DNA of 64,000 nucleotides from Thysanoteuthis rhombus (lineage: Eukaryota > Mollusca > Cephalopoda > Oegopsida > Thysanoteuthidae), in the NCBI GenBank assembly GCA_963457665.1, contig OY735220.1, positions 34,765,694 to 34,829,693 of the forward strand. Reading direction: 5' to 3'. The notes below the pieces were generated by a model. It was not told the origin of the DNA. It did not search any database and saw nothing but the letters and a program-made list of their open reading frames with translations. Shown here one piece after another: positions 44,961-56,345 of the stretch (its first letter is position 1; every line of letters begins with the position of its first letter). The translations under genes were made by a program, and so were the position numbers.

Positions 44961-45699
44961 TTTATTGTATGACAAACCAGCCCTGATTTTTAATTTCTTC
45001 ATTATGTAATCTACACATTTTTATCTTTTCGCGTTGTGGTGTAAGGATTATGTTAATTGTCATAAGTTAACATCAAGGTTTTGGCTGGAATGGCTTTTAT
45101 TAATGAGAGGAAGCTCGAAATGATCGAATTCTGGTATTTTGGGTTTCTGGCTGTGTGTGCAATCGCAGATTCTGTATTCACTGGCCAACTGGATACGCTG
45201 ACCCCAGCTTGAGCTAAATGTTGCAAACTGCCCCCCAGCAGGTCAAACGTGAGACCCTGAGAAAAGTGACGCAGAAGTTTGGGGTCAGAATAAAGGCCCG
45301 TCTCGCACATATAGAGATCGTGAATAACAAGAAATTTACATACGCTCTGATTTGAGGAATTGAGTTGAGTTAACCCGTTCACAATTTCTGGTGTGATATA
45401 TATTTTGATTTAATTTCCAGTCCAATACTACATTATTTGTCATTCTATCAGAATAAAAATTTGATGTAGAGACACTTTTTGAATCACCGTGATAACTGGC
45501 AATTGTTTTCCTTTCCAACTCTCTGGGAACATTAGTCTTTGTAACATTTGCAAGACTATACCCTCGTATAGCGCTGTGGAAACAGCACTCAATCACTTTG
45601 CTTGGGAGGGGACGGTGTTCCTTGCTATCTATACATTACTGAAATATCATTCTGTTTATCTGTTTGTATCCTCAAACTTGTCAAAACAGTGCATTACAC

Positions 45700-45702
<3 letters not shown>
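44961..45702. other. Intergenic, nothing recognised
   Basis: No domain-bearing frame was seen. Confidence 0.45.

Positions 45703-45786
<84 letters not shown>
45703..45786. repeat. (TA)n microsatellite
   Basis: An 84-bp TA array, among the longest in the window. Confidence 0.97.
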
Positions 45787-45789
<3 letters not shown>

Positions 45790-46387
45790 AATCAAGATTC
45801 CCTAAAATACGCCCCCACCCCTCGAACCAACCGGCTGAGGAGGCTGGCTTCGCTCACCGGATTGATATGCTCTTTACGCTCGCTAAAGCAGACAGACCCT
45901 CCTTTCCTCACTTTTTTTTCTTGCAATACATCATCACTCTTCGCAAAGCCTCCTCCACATGATGGCCATCCTTATCGAATTTCTTGAAACTGTGCGAGAA
46001 ATCCGTGTGTTTTCTTTTCAGATCTATGAGATATCGAATTCAGAAGGCAAACGCCAGCCTCGCCTTTGATTTCAAAAACAGTAAGGAAAAATAACCTTTT
46101 ACTTGAGAATCGCGGACTGTAGTGAGCAGGCGCCATTTTTCAGTTTGTTACTAAAGAAAACAGGCCCTTCCAAATTTTGTTTAAAATAAGGAAAATACAA
46201 TATGGTCATCAAATTCGGTTTGATTTTTCGGATCAGATATTTATTGATGCAAAGGGAAACTGAGTGTCTTGGCCAAAAGTAGTATACATTGCGTTATATC
46301 ATACTGAAACACTTATTTGAAAATTTCAGTATCATATAACGCAATTTATAATCATTCTGTCGGATCATTTATCCATTTTTTGAAAAC

Positions 46388-46389
<2 letters not shown>
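45787..46389. other. Intergenic, locally GC-richer
   Basis: The stretch 45800-45960 is GC-richer than its surroundings but codes for nothing that I recognise. Confidence 0.4.

Positions 46390-46447
<58 letters not shown>
46390..46447. repeat. (TA)n microsatellite
   Basis: TA array of 58 bp. Confidence 0.97.
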
Positions 46448-46449
<2 letters not shown>

Positions 46450-46913
46450 AAACCTGCGAACGATTAGCTAGCTGCTTCAGATTCGGTTCAGTCGGATGTC
46501 AGATTCCTGCAGCTGCTGCATTTTCTTTGATAGTTTATCTTGTTCACACTATCTTGGCTAAATGATACATTCACCGTGTAATAATGGGAGACAATTTCAA
46601 ATAGATTGTCAGAGTAATATAAAGCATTTATATCTATTTCTGTCGAATTATATATCAATCTCTTTCGAATATATTTATATATGAGCGTGTATGTGTATGT
46701 ATGTATGCGCACACACATAAATTCACGTGTGTATTGCTCACCGATAAACGATGGAACCAACCTATCTTATTGGTTGACCTATCGTATCGTACCAACTCTG
46801 GGGTCCCTTTCGAATAAATCGGACCCTTTTTGGTTCACCGGGTCCCTGCGTGATGTATCGGCAGCACTTCTCTATCAGAGAACCTATCATATACGAGCAT
46901 GTGCGTGAGTGTG

Positions 46914-46915
46914 AG

Positions 46916-46950
<35 letters not shown>

Positions 46951-46988
46951 ATGTGTGTGTAGGTGTGTGTGTATGTGTGTGTGTGTGA
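46914..46988. repeat. (GT)n microsatellite
   Basis: GT array with a few A and T interruptions. Confidence 0.95.
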
Positions 46989-46999
46989 TATCTAAACAC

Positions 47000-47575
47000 A
47001 TTCAGATACACATAAACATATCTACTAACAAAACAAAGGCCGTGTGCAACAAACATGTCGGGAATAAACACGCAACAATCAGAATCGAAAACGCAAAACT
47101 GGAGAAAGTAGACCACTTCATCAATATGTCCTAAAAAGAATAGTATGCAATCATTGCATCGTCCCGATAGTCACCTATGGAGCTGATACAGGGAACTTCA
47201 CGAAGAGACTGGCCCTCAAACTGACAACCATGCAACGTGCACATGAAATAATCATGCTCAACCTCACATGGAGAGATCACAAGACAGAATAATGCTTTAA
47301 GGAAGAACAGGAGTCCGAGACATCATAGTATCCATTAGAAAGCTCAAATGGCAATGGGCTGGTCATGTTGCAAGAATGGCAGACAACCGATAGACATCAC
47401 GATTTACAGAGTGGATCGCCAGAGATCACATGCGAAACAGAAACTAGCGGAATATAAGATGGTGTAACGAACTAGACAAATCCAGAAAGTATTGGCTCCG
47501 CGATACCCATGATAGAGAGTTCAGGCGATTCCTGGGAAAGGTCTACGTCAAACGACGGCCGATAAGAGGATGATG
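47000..47575 (+). mobile_element. RTE-clade LINE fragment, copy 7
   Basis: It starts further upstream in the protein than the other copies: TNKTKAVCNKHVGNK and KLEKVDHFINMS match the KTKVMCNK and EEVDxFxYLG blocks of RTE reverse transcriptases. It then skips the GWxxFG segment, so there is an internal deletion, and resumes at a worn YGAETWNLTKR block. It ends with a short GATGATG tail at about 47568-47574. Confidence 0.8.
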
Positions 47576-48915
47576 ATGCCCATGATATATGCAGAACTGT
47601 ATATATAAATTGATACTAAGCCAATCATAGAGAAAGCGAAAATATTATTTATATAAGGACATAGATAAAGATATATTTACTTAGATCTATTCTTAAATGC
47701 ATAAAGTGGGTACATAGAGAAAGGAAGATATCGTTGCGCCAGTCTTCCAAATGAGAAGGGTGGCAGCACTTTTTATCCCTGTCGGTTCCCAAGGAAAACC
47801 GATTAATTTCACACACCCTCAGTTTCGAGGTGAGAAGCTTAAAGTAACGTTTTTATGCCCACCAAACATAAACAGAAACTCGCCATAACAGTCAATGATT
47901 GAACGACTGTAGCATGAATGTGAAAAAAGATCAAATCTGGAATAGAGTAAAAGAAAACTTCTACATTCTAAGGAATTTGGTTGAAATCTGGGGAAAATGT
48001 TGACCAGTCCATTAATCTGCAATATCTGAATCCTATTCTAGTCAGATAGTCGACTGCTGCATGGCTTCAGCACGAAGGGGCGTTGTCTTACAAGGAGATA
48101 CAATTATCACACTGACCGAGAGACTTGCCCATAAAACAAGGCTGAAAATTGTCTTTCGAAAATCCAATATAAGCCAGGGAACTCATTTTTATTGCACCTG
48201 ACATACGCCAAGGTTCAGCCGACTCGTCTCCTACAATTCCACACAGCCTGCACTCCATCAATCAAGAGTAATTCGGCACCCGTCAGTTAATAGAGCAAGA
48301 CTCAAGTCAATTTCTAAATACTTTGTAGCTCATTCAAGACGTTTCACCTTGAGTCTGTCGGTCGAATTATTATCAGGCCAGACATGATGGAAAAATTTTT
48401 GGACACATTACCTCGATCAACCTCCTTGAATATAGTTTTGCTGCTCAGGGCAGACTTTATTTTTTTAATTTTTTTTGAAAATACGCTTGATACGAGATAC
48501 TTCCTGTTGTGTTACTACCATGGACTTGCCCTCAACATCATGTTCTACGTGATGCATTAAAGTCTTCAACGTATTTCCTCGCTGTTTCGACAGTCCCTCT
48601 CAAGTAGTTTTTCTATTCCAAGGATCGCAATGCCTTTTCAAGGTGTGTGATGATAGAATTCTTCTCAACCTGCGATATATAACTTTTATGATTCATATTT
48701 TAATACCTTTACTGTGGTTAGCTGATAATTTGGCACTCTTGAAATGCAAGGTTATAACAAAAATCTTCCTTTTGTTTACTATTGCACAGAATGTTTCCAT
48801 TTCTGCTACGTTGGCGAAGGTCACCGTTGCCAATATTTGAGTCCAATTATTCTTCTCTATCGAACGTGAAACTAGATTTACTATTATATAACGATTTCGG
48901 ATAATAATTTTGCAC

Positions 48916-48950
<35 letters not shown>

Positions 48951-49114
48951 TGATATGATGTCCGTGTTATTAAGGGGACGATAAGGAAAATAGTAATATC
49001 TAAATCAAATCTGTTCGCTTTGCTGCCCCTTCGTAATTTCAAATACAAAGTGTTTGAGCTCATGCAGTATGATATTGTGTGACATCATTCATTCAGAAAA
49101 TGAACTTTTCAATA
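47576..49114. other. Intergenic, one short TA/GT run
   Basis: A TA run followed by GT lies at 48917-48950. Otherwise nothing was recognised. Confidence 0.5.
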
Positions 49115-49412
49115 TCTTTCCACACCATCTTATAATTTGCTGGCCACAATTTAACATATGATATCAGGGAATTCCCGTTGTGAGTTGTGATGTCAACTGG
49201 TCATCTGACATTCATGCTACATGACCAGCCCATTGCTATTTGAGTTTTCTCTGATTCTACAATATATCTTACTCCTGTTTTCCTCTAATGCGCCTACTGT
49301 CATATGCTCTTTCCATGTGATGCTGAGCACGATCCTCCCCTAGGTACTTGGCATGGTTCTCAGTTTATTTGTCAATCTTTTGATTGAGTTCCATCTTTCA
49401 GCCCCACCCAAA
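49115..49412 (-). mobile_element. RTE-clade LINE fragment, copy 8 (tail missing)
   Basis: The sequence from CACACCATCTTATAATTTGC through TTCCCGTTGTGAGTTGTGAT and CATGGTTCTCAGTTTATTTG to TTTCAGCCCCACC follows the other minus-strand copies. It is heavily diverged and lacks the last 110 bp and the trinucleotide tail. Confidence 0.7.
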
Positions 49413-49539
49413 GCAAGATGATTAATTTAGACCAGCTTGTTTGAGTTAATCGCTTTGATGTGTGGCTTCCATATGATTGGAGGAAAAACACTTGACAAGG
49501 GCATAACCAGATATTTAAGGACCGGGGATGGGTTTAACT

Positions 49540-49723
49540 TCTTGAATTCCTCCCTCAACCATTTAGTGCAGAGGTTATCAATCCGGACGCAACGGACCCC
49601 TGAGGATCCACAAAGGTACTGTGAGGGTCTGTGCTCAGATCTCTCAAACGTCTGGTGTGTATGAGCTTGTTGAGTAGGTAGACTTTTCAAGAGCGTAGCT
49701 GGAGGTTTGAGGGGCCCGGGCAG
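49540..49723. repeat. Interspersed repeat related to 7.5 and 42.9 kb
   Basis: GAGCTTGTTGAGTAGGTAGA followed by GCGTAGCTGGAG matches the hAT-associated repeat. Confidence 0.45.
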
Positions 49724-50053
49724 AGAACTCAGTTCCTTGATGGTCACCTCCAATATTCAGGGAAATTTGTTATTGTATAGTGTTAGTAGAAAGGCATAAA
49801 TAATGCTTTTTGGTCCTCCTTCATCGGGGACTCCGGGGGCGTTTAAGAATGGCCTCTATAACTCGCTTCGCTACGATCTTACCAGTAGAACTCAGTTCCT
49901 TGATGGCCAACTCCAATATTCAGGCAGATTTGTTATTGTATAGAGTTAATAAAAAGGCATAAATAATGCTTTTTGGTCCCCCTCCATCAGGGACTCAGGG
50001 AGCAATTCAAAATGGCCTCTATCACTCCCTCAGCTACGCTCTTATCACTGGAA
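49724..50053. repeat. Tandem duplication, two units of ~163 bp
   Basis: Units start at 49724 and 49887 with AGAACTCAGTTCCTTGATGG, and both contain GGCATAAATAATGCTTTTTG. They are roughly 85-90 percent alike by eye. Confidence 0.85.
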
Positions 50054-50733
50054 CGTATGCTCAATCAATTCAGCAGCAAATTGTGACTGACGATGATAAA
50101 TAGAGATTTTATACAACGACATGGAAGGCAAAGAATCGTAAGGCAAGAAAAATGAATCACAGCTAACCGTACCCAATGCAGTTCTCCATCAAAAAAATTG
50201 AAGGCAGTCCTCTACTATGAGATCAAAAGTTCTGGAGTAGTGGATGATTGATTCGAAGTATTGCTCTCAAATAGACTAACTGAAGGCGGCAAACAACGAG
50301 AAGTGTCTGGAATAAATTGATAGAAATTATATTCGACGAGAATAACGCTTGACTGAATATTTCTTTGGTGACCAGACACGAATTGTTACAGCTTTGCTTG
50401 GTAATCATTTTTTTCTTTTATTTATCCATCATGTTCACTAGAAAAGGCACCCAGAGCAATTCGTTCCTGAAAAGATAAAAAAGTTATTCGGGATGGGGTT
50501 ATATTGTTATCTGGAATGTGACAGGAGATAGTGTAGCCAAACTGTAAATATGTTGTTCAATCAAGTCGATGCTGAATTTTGAAGAAAAATTCTCTTTGTT
50601 TCTTACGTAATGAATTGAACGAACTTTTGGGACTACCAGAAACGTAAAATCACATGCTAAGCCGGGTAGTTCTACCTAGAAGCTCCTACTTCAGCCACTC
50701 CGTCTTTGGAATAGGATCGTCCAAAGAAATTTT
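50054..50733. other. Intergenic, nothing recognised
   Basis: No feature was seen. Confidence 0.5.
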
Positions 50734-50762
50734 AAGAGAGAGAGAGGGAGAGAGATAGAGAT

Positions 50763-50815
<53 letters not shown>
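50734..50815. repeat. (GA)n microsatellite
   Basis: GA array, impure in its first third. Confidence 0.95.
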
Positions 50816-50818
<3 letters not shown>

Positions 50819-50869
50819 AGATTAAATTAAATTAAATTAGATAAAATAAAACAGGTCTTGTGTGTCACT

Positions 50870-51060
50870 CAATAGAAATCGACACGTGATCAACGTCTTT
50901 TTTGTTGAGGTTGATTGATGAAAATTGAAAAGGGAGCGATCGCCTTCTGTTGGACCATGATCACTAGAAAAAAAAGTCCAGACTTAAACTAAAAGGACCA
51001 AGTTAGCATAAATTTACATTGTAAATTGAACCCCCATCAAAAAACCTACTTTCTTGTTCG
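50870..51060 (-). repeat. GTTCAATTTACAATG family, copy 3
   Basis: On the plus strand the inverse form reads TTTACATTGTAAATTGAACCC at 51012-51032, with TTGGACCATGATCACT upstream, in line with the 52.9 kb copy. Confidence 0.45.
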
Positions 51061-52899
51061 TTTAAGAAGAGCGGATGACCAAATGGTTGACTAAACGGTA
51101 ACATGGAAACACTGAACCGAGTTCAAACTTCGACTGAGAAAGGCATGAAATGGCTTTTCCATTCCCTATCCCAAGGTATAGGAAAAAGCATTTTGAGCCA
51201 ATGTCCCCTCTAATTGTTTGTAGTCGGTGGGTGCAAAAACCTTATGTGGTACGATTTTCTTTCCTGAGACAAAAGTATGTATGGAATTCTTTATTCAACA
51301 GAGGCAATCAATATTTTCAATAAAAATTAATAAAGCAACCTTTTCTGCACGTATTATTTTTTTTGCGTGCTTGTTGCAAAAAAAATGTCTGGCCAGAAGG
51401 GGAGATGATCCGTGTCTTATCTCATATTTTCTAAACACATACATAAGAATAGTGTCGAATTCGGAAATCGAGCGAGTCTGGTGGCAGAGATTCAATGACA
51501 GATTCTTGAGGATCACCCAGCTCAAGAGGCTGGTATTGAACCTCTGCCTCCAGACTTGCATGAGAGGCTGGTTTTCAACCACAGCTTTTAGACTCGCTTG
51601 ATTATTCGGGTCGATTCTGTTGAAATATCTATTGAAAACAAACTAAATTGAATCTATTATTATACCCATTTCAAGGGGAGTAACTTTGATATATATTTCT
51701 TCAGTGACCTCCCCTGGAAAACTGTATTCCATTTCTTGTGTCAACTCAAAACCAACAGAAAAAACGAATAATTGTAACACGTTTTCACTGTCAGTGTTCA
51801 AGGTTAAAGGAAAAAAAATTACCATACCGAAATTCTAGACCAAGTTGTTTTAGTTAACATTACCGTTTCCACCTCATCCGTACATCATTTTTTTAGTTTA
51901 AACTTTGAATTTATAATAACAATTATGCACTTGCTTTAAGATTGTATCGTCCGTGGGTTTTGATTTTAAATACACAATAAAAACGTAGAATGAAATTCAA
52001 AATTATCTGGTAAATCAGATTTCTTCTTTTTTTCAATTGTTCATCTTTGTACTCTTATATCTCAATTACCAAGAAAAGCGGTAATTATACATTTATAACA
52101 ATCATGATTTGATCTATTTGATTACTACACACTGTAATACATTTTTACTTTTTTATTATAGGGTAATAAGTGTCATTTTTTTAAATGGTCATGTCTAAAA
52201 AGTATATGAAATGGCTGTTATTCCATTAAAACCCTGTGGCCAGGACAGTAATGATTTGAAATCTATTATTTCCCATTGGACAATGGACATATTTTGCGCA
52301 TTTTTATCCTCATAAAGTAATCACATCGGCTCACTCTCATCAGCTTTGAGATCTGGTCACGCTCTTAACCGTGAAATGGTACCAAATTTTGTAGTCAGAG
52401 TATCGGTTTGTCCAATGATGTTTGAAATTGTCGATGTACCATGCTCAATTCCTGCCTTTCATTGGATACCTGGCGCCAGGAAAGGCCATTTTTCACCGCC
52501 TTTCTCTTCTGCAGAGTCATTGAAGAGACAGTAAGGACTTACATAGTACCAGTAATAGGGGAAAAAAACCCTGATTTGACTGCACTCTTTTCTGCCAACC
52601 ACCACGACATGCCAGTGATTAGACCTTTGTCAAGATATCCACCGACCGCGACGGACACAGAAAAATGGATTTATGCTTCCCTCTTGAAGAACAGTGCGAA
52701 GTGAACACAATTGGTATCAGCTAAAATTTGATATCTGTCCAACGATTCTGTTTTCTGCACCAATGATGACACCAAATTGAACACGCATTTAAAGCATGAA
52801 AGCCTCAAAACCAGAAATCAGCCTTACCGACGATTTGACCGTATCCATCATATCCGTAAGTATTAACTTCAAATAAACTATCATGCGACCAATGTCTTT
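51061..52899. other. Long intergenic stretch
   Basis: A frame of 124 codons (51227-51601) has no domain. It contains a short internal duplication of the CTCAAGAGGCTGGTATTGAAC type. Nothing else was recognised. Confidence 0.4.
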
Positions 52900-53115
52900 T
52901 CATATCACTCGGGGTTCTTCAGATTGATCACCTGGAAAAAAATTGGAAAAAGGGGTAACTAATGAAAATCTATTCATTGCACCTTTCGTTGGATTGTGAT
53001 CATTAAAAACAAGTCCGAATTTTCCCAAAACAAGCAGGGATGCTGCTGGACATAAACTTATGGAACAGATTGGCATATACAAACATTGTAAATTGAACAC
53101 TGTTAAAAACCTATT
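52900..53115 (-). repeat. GTTCAATTTACAATG family, copy 4
   Basis: The plus strand reads GTTGGATTGTGATCATTAAA and then AACATTGTAAATTGAACACTG, parallel to 50870-51060. Confidence 0.45.
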
Positions 53116-53587
53116 TAGGGGGGGGTGTTTTCTAGATCAATGAATTTTTACGTTTTTCATCATATGACACAGTAAACGAGGCACTAAAATGGTCGAAACA
53201 CACCATCAATAACTAAAAATTGATTTGATCATTTAAACGGAAATGGATAATAACGTGTTCATAAGTTGAGAAATCTAATAGTTTATTTATTCATTGCCAA
53301 AAGTAAATCGTTGATCAGGGATTTCCAAATATTTTGGAAGTTGTATGCATATTTGTTATTACTGCACACTGGAACAAGACATCATTGAAAAAGATACCAT
53401 TGAAAATTAATAAGAAATCGCCGATCGTACTCTACGGAATTCAACGGAGATTTTGAAATTGCTATATGAGCCTTAAACGAATTTATTCATTTATTGCATC
53501 ATAGAAAAATTCAATGCACTCGATAAAAGAACCAGTAATGTGAGAACATATTCAAATGTTATTTTGGTATCCTCACAGGGGACACTG
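53116..53587. other. Intergenic, nothing recognised
   Basis: AT-rich sequence. Confidence 0.5.
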
Positions 53588-53638
53588 TCCGACGGCCTTC
53601 CTTTGAAAGAAGATCAACCATCAAAACTTCCACTGCAT
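53588..53638. repeat. 51-bp dispersed repeat, copy 1
   Basis: TCCGACGGCCTTC followed by TTTGAAAGAAGATCAACCAT is shared with 58596-58646, inside AP4B1 intron 1, with few differences. Confidence 0.7.
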
Positions 53639-55616
53639 ACCTACGAATGCTTTGGGGTACCGTAATGTGCCGCAGCACATCGGTTGAAAATCGCTGTTCG
53701 GGACATGATAGAGTGTAAGTGTTTGAATTTTCTGCCCTGTGGTCCCATTGGTGCTACGCATGTAAAGATAGTCAGACAGACAGACGGACAGATAAAGAAA
53801 CAGACCCACTTAAAAACTGAAGAAACTTACGTTGACAGTTTTGGTAACAAATATCCAGCCTCGGACAGGGGAGACAACTTTATTCTGATTTTCCCGCTGT
53901 ATTGGTCGAAGAATGAAAGAAAAAAACTCTACAAAAAAATAATAATTTGGAAAGTTTACAATATCAAACAAAATCTATACTTCTATATATTCTTTTTGTT
54001 AGTGTGAGTTATTTATCGTGGAATTTACTGCAATCAAACCTGTGAAACGTTCAAGAAATTTGAAGTTCCGAACTCTGGTAATGTTCAACATTATGGTGGG
54101 TAATTCAAACAGCCTCTAGGGTTTACAAGCTTGATTCATTTTTGCAAGAATTATGCGCTGTTTTTAACATAGTGTGAGCTGATGTGTGGAATGTATGAAT
54201 TGCCCAATATATTTCCTGCATTAACTTCTGTTTATCTTCCATGAATTTCCTTCCGAATCGCTCACTTGATTTTAAAAACAGCTCAGGACTTTCGCAAAAG
54301 GGACATAACCCTATTAGCCTTAGAAGCTGTTTGAATTGACTAACATGAAATTGAAGATTACCCAAACTTCTACGAGGGCATACAGTTTCGAGGTGCTTCG
54401 AGTGGCCCACATCCGAGTGATGTCAGTTTCTTGGATTCAAAAGGCTAGTATCCATAAATCGTTCTAAGGCTTTTTTCCAAGAGAAAGGTTATTGATAATT
54501 ATTATTTTTTATGTACATTCGAAGACATTTTACACGATGTTAGAATGAATTGTACGTGGAAAAAAAAGAAAAGAAGGGACATAACTTATATAGAGATCCC
54601 CAGGTTATCTCCCTTAGGGACGAGTCTTTTTTTTTGTTGTTATTTGGTACAATTATATTCGGGTAGTACACATTAAGAAGGAATATTTGATATTCTGTAC
54701 GCTATCATCAGCATCATCATCATCACCACCATCATCATTATTATCATCTTCATTATTGGTGTTGATGGTGTGATGATCGTGGGGGTGTTATATTTGTTAT
54801 TAACACATTGGACATTCTCTTCATTTTCCCATTTTTTCACAACTTACCATTTTGGGAATAAAAAGGATTGTAAGAATTGCTGAATATTTTGCATTATTAT
54901 ACTGGTAAATTTTCCGTCCACATGCACAAAATTTCAACCACCAAATGGTTTGCCAAAAACTGACTGGAAGAAAAATCCTTATCTTTATTTAAGGAAATGA
55001 AATTCACACTCCGGTAGAAAGGGACCATCTTTCAAAAGGTTTTTGGTACTGATGCTTGACACTACCGGAAAAAAGAGTGTTTTATATACGGATAGCCTTT
55101 TTTACATACGGATAATCTTCCTGATGAAGACCGTAGAATGGATCTGCCAAAACATTGTTTGAACAACAAAAATGAAAAGAATAGGCAAACATGAAGTTTC
55201 TGACCGTCGAAATTTGATAATTCAAATAGAATATATTTTGACACTTGAATGTTTTGTTTTGTTTTTGTTTTTTTGTTTTTTCAAATACTGGAAAGTTTTG
55301 TATTTTCACTTTTGAAATTTATTTGTGGAAATTATACACCCGAGCACACTTGATATTGAAAGTGGCGCACAATAAATGAAAGAAACTAAAAGAATTCATG
55401 AAAGTAAAATAGAACAAAGCAGCATTTGAATAAAAGCGGTGAAGTTTGAAAATCAATTCAATCCAAATGATCCAATTTCGACGGTTAGAAACTCCATGAT
55501 TGTCGACAAATAGATTCGATTGTCCGAAAAACACTCTGAATGATGATCACTCATCTCAAATTTATAGAAAAGGAACTTCTTTAATCGGCTTCTCTTCCTT
55601 AGCCAACACCGGTACC
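53639..55616. other. Intergenic region upstream of AP4B1
   Basis: No gene was seen. A short CAT-rich run lies at 54708-54750. GTTATCTCCCTT at 54604-54615 is an exact inverse of AAGGGAGATAAC, and GGGGAGACAACTT at 53868-53880 is close to it. Confidence 0.45.
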
Positions 55617-55640
55617 AAGGGAGGTAATCATGTATAAAAT
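55617..55640 (+). promoter_or_regulatory. Possible AP4B1 core promoter
   Basis: AAGGGAGGTAAT (55617-55628) is followed by TATAAAAT (55633-55640), about 104 bases before the start codon. A TATA-like match in AT-rich DNA is weak evidence, and the transcription start was not located. Confidence 0.25.
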
Positions 55641-55743
55641 ATTTTATTAATGGCAGAAGGAAAAGGGATAGTTTTTTCTTTTTCTGTGGTGTGACTGAAG
55701 TAATGGTCAGTTTATCCAACAGAAAAATTCCGACGACCACAAA

Positions 55744-55842
55744 ATGGACATTGCAGCCACTTGCATCAACGACATCATACGGCAATTGGAGGATCCTACA
55801 ATCCTCTGTGACCCTGCCGCATGTCGAAATCTTATGGCCAAG
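55744..55842 (+). CDS. AP4B1: AP-4 complex subunit beta-1, exon 1
   Basis: The exon codes 33 residues that begin MDIAATCINDIIRQLEDPTI and end RNLMAK. The ATG has A at -3 and G at +4 (CACAAAATGG), a good start context. It ends AAG followed by GTATAG, a usable donor, in phase 0. Joined to the second exon it gives RNLMAK then VMNLIGRGVDVS, which lines up with RNVIQRVIRYMTQGLDMS of the human AP-4 beta N-terminus. This alignment across the junction is why I accept both the start and the splice. The start of the human protein is a few residues longer, so a small upstream coding exon cannot be excluded. Confidence 0.85.
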
Positions 55843-55889
55843 GTATAGTTTTTTGTTTTTTTAAGCAAAAAATAAACAATTTTTTTATG

Positions 55890-55992
55890 TGTACCAGTTA
55901 AGTCGGTCTATTTGTCTCGTCTATGGTGTTAATGTTATTTATTTGTTTCACAACGTTTCGACCGTGCACCATCCAGCCTTCTCTGGATGTTC
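55890..55992 (-). repeat. CGAAACG-type repeat tail, left of inverted pair
   Basis: On the minus strand AGAACATCCAGAGAAGGCTG leads to ACGGTCGAAACGTTGTG and then to ACACCATAGACGAG. The same order occurs on the plus strand at 56230-56345. Confidence 0.6.
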
Positions 55993-56161
55993 TAGGTAAA
56001 AGAATTCTTATATAAATTACCATAATGATTAGGTAGGCTCTACCGCTACCCAATATGACCATTATAGTTTGAAAATCCTGATTATTTAATTATATTTATT
56101 TTCTTGGATATTTATTCTATTCATCGTTGTTGTATTCTAATGAGTGAATAAGTACTTTTTT

Positions 56162-56214
56162 GTCTGATTTGTCTTCCTTAATGTAGGTTCGCCCGTAAGG
56201 AAGACAAATCAGAC
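56162..56214. repeat. Perfect 19-bp inverted repeat (hairpin) in intron 1
   Basis: GTCTGATTTGTCTTCCTTA (56162-56180) and its exact reverse complement (56196-56214) flank a 15-base loop. Allowing one mismatch and G-U pairs, the stem extends to about 25 bp. Confidence 0.95.
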
Positions 56215-56345
56215 CGAAGAAGACAGAAGGAAACTAAGAACATCCGAAGAAGGTCGGAGAGTATACGGCCGAAACGTTTTAGAAGAAATAGCACTAACAG
56301 CATAGACGAGTTGAATAGTCCCACTTATGACTCATATAATTAATT
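56215..56345 (+). repeat. CGAAACG-type repeat tail, right of inverted pair
   Basis: AGAACATCCGAAGAAGGTCG leads to ACGGCCGAAACGTTTTAG and then to AACAGCATAGACGAG. The GAAGAAGG, hairpin, CGAAACG layout recalls 3' tails of Penelope-like retroelements, an attribution made from memory of the motif. Confidence 0.55.

Noticed and set aside
54123-54410. Minus-strand frame of 95 codons
   Set aside because: Slightly protein-like composition, but I could not match it to any family and saw no flanking exons.
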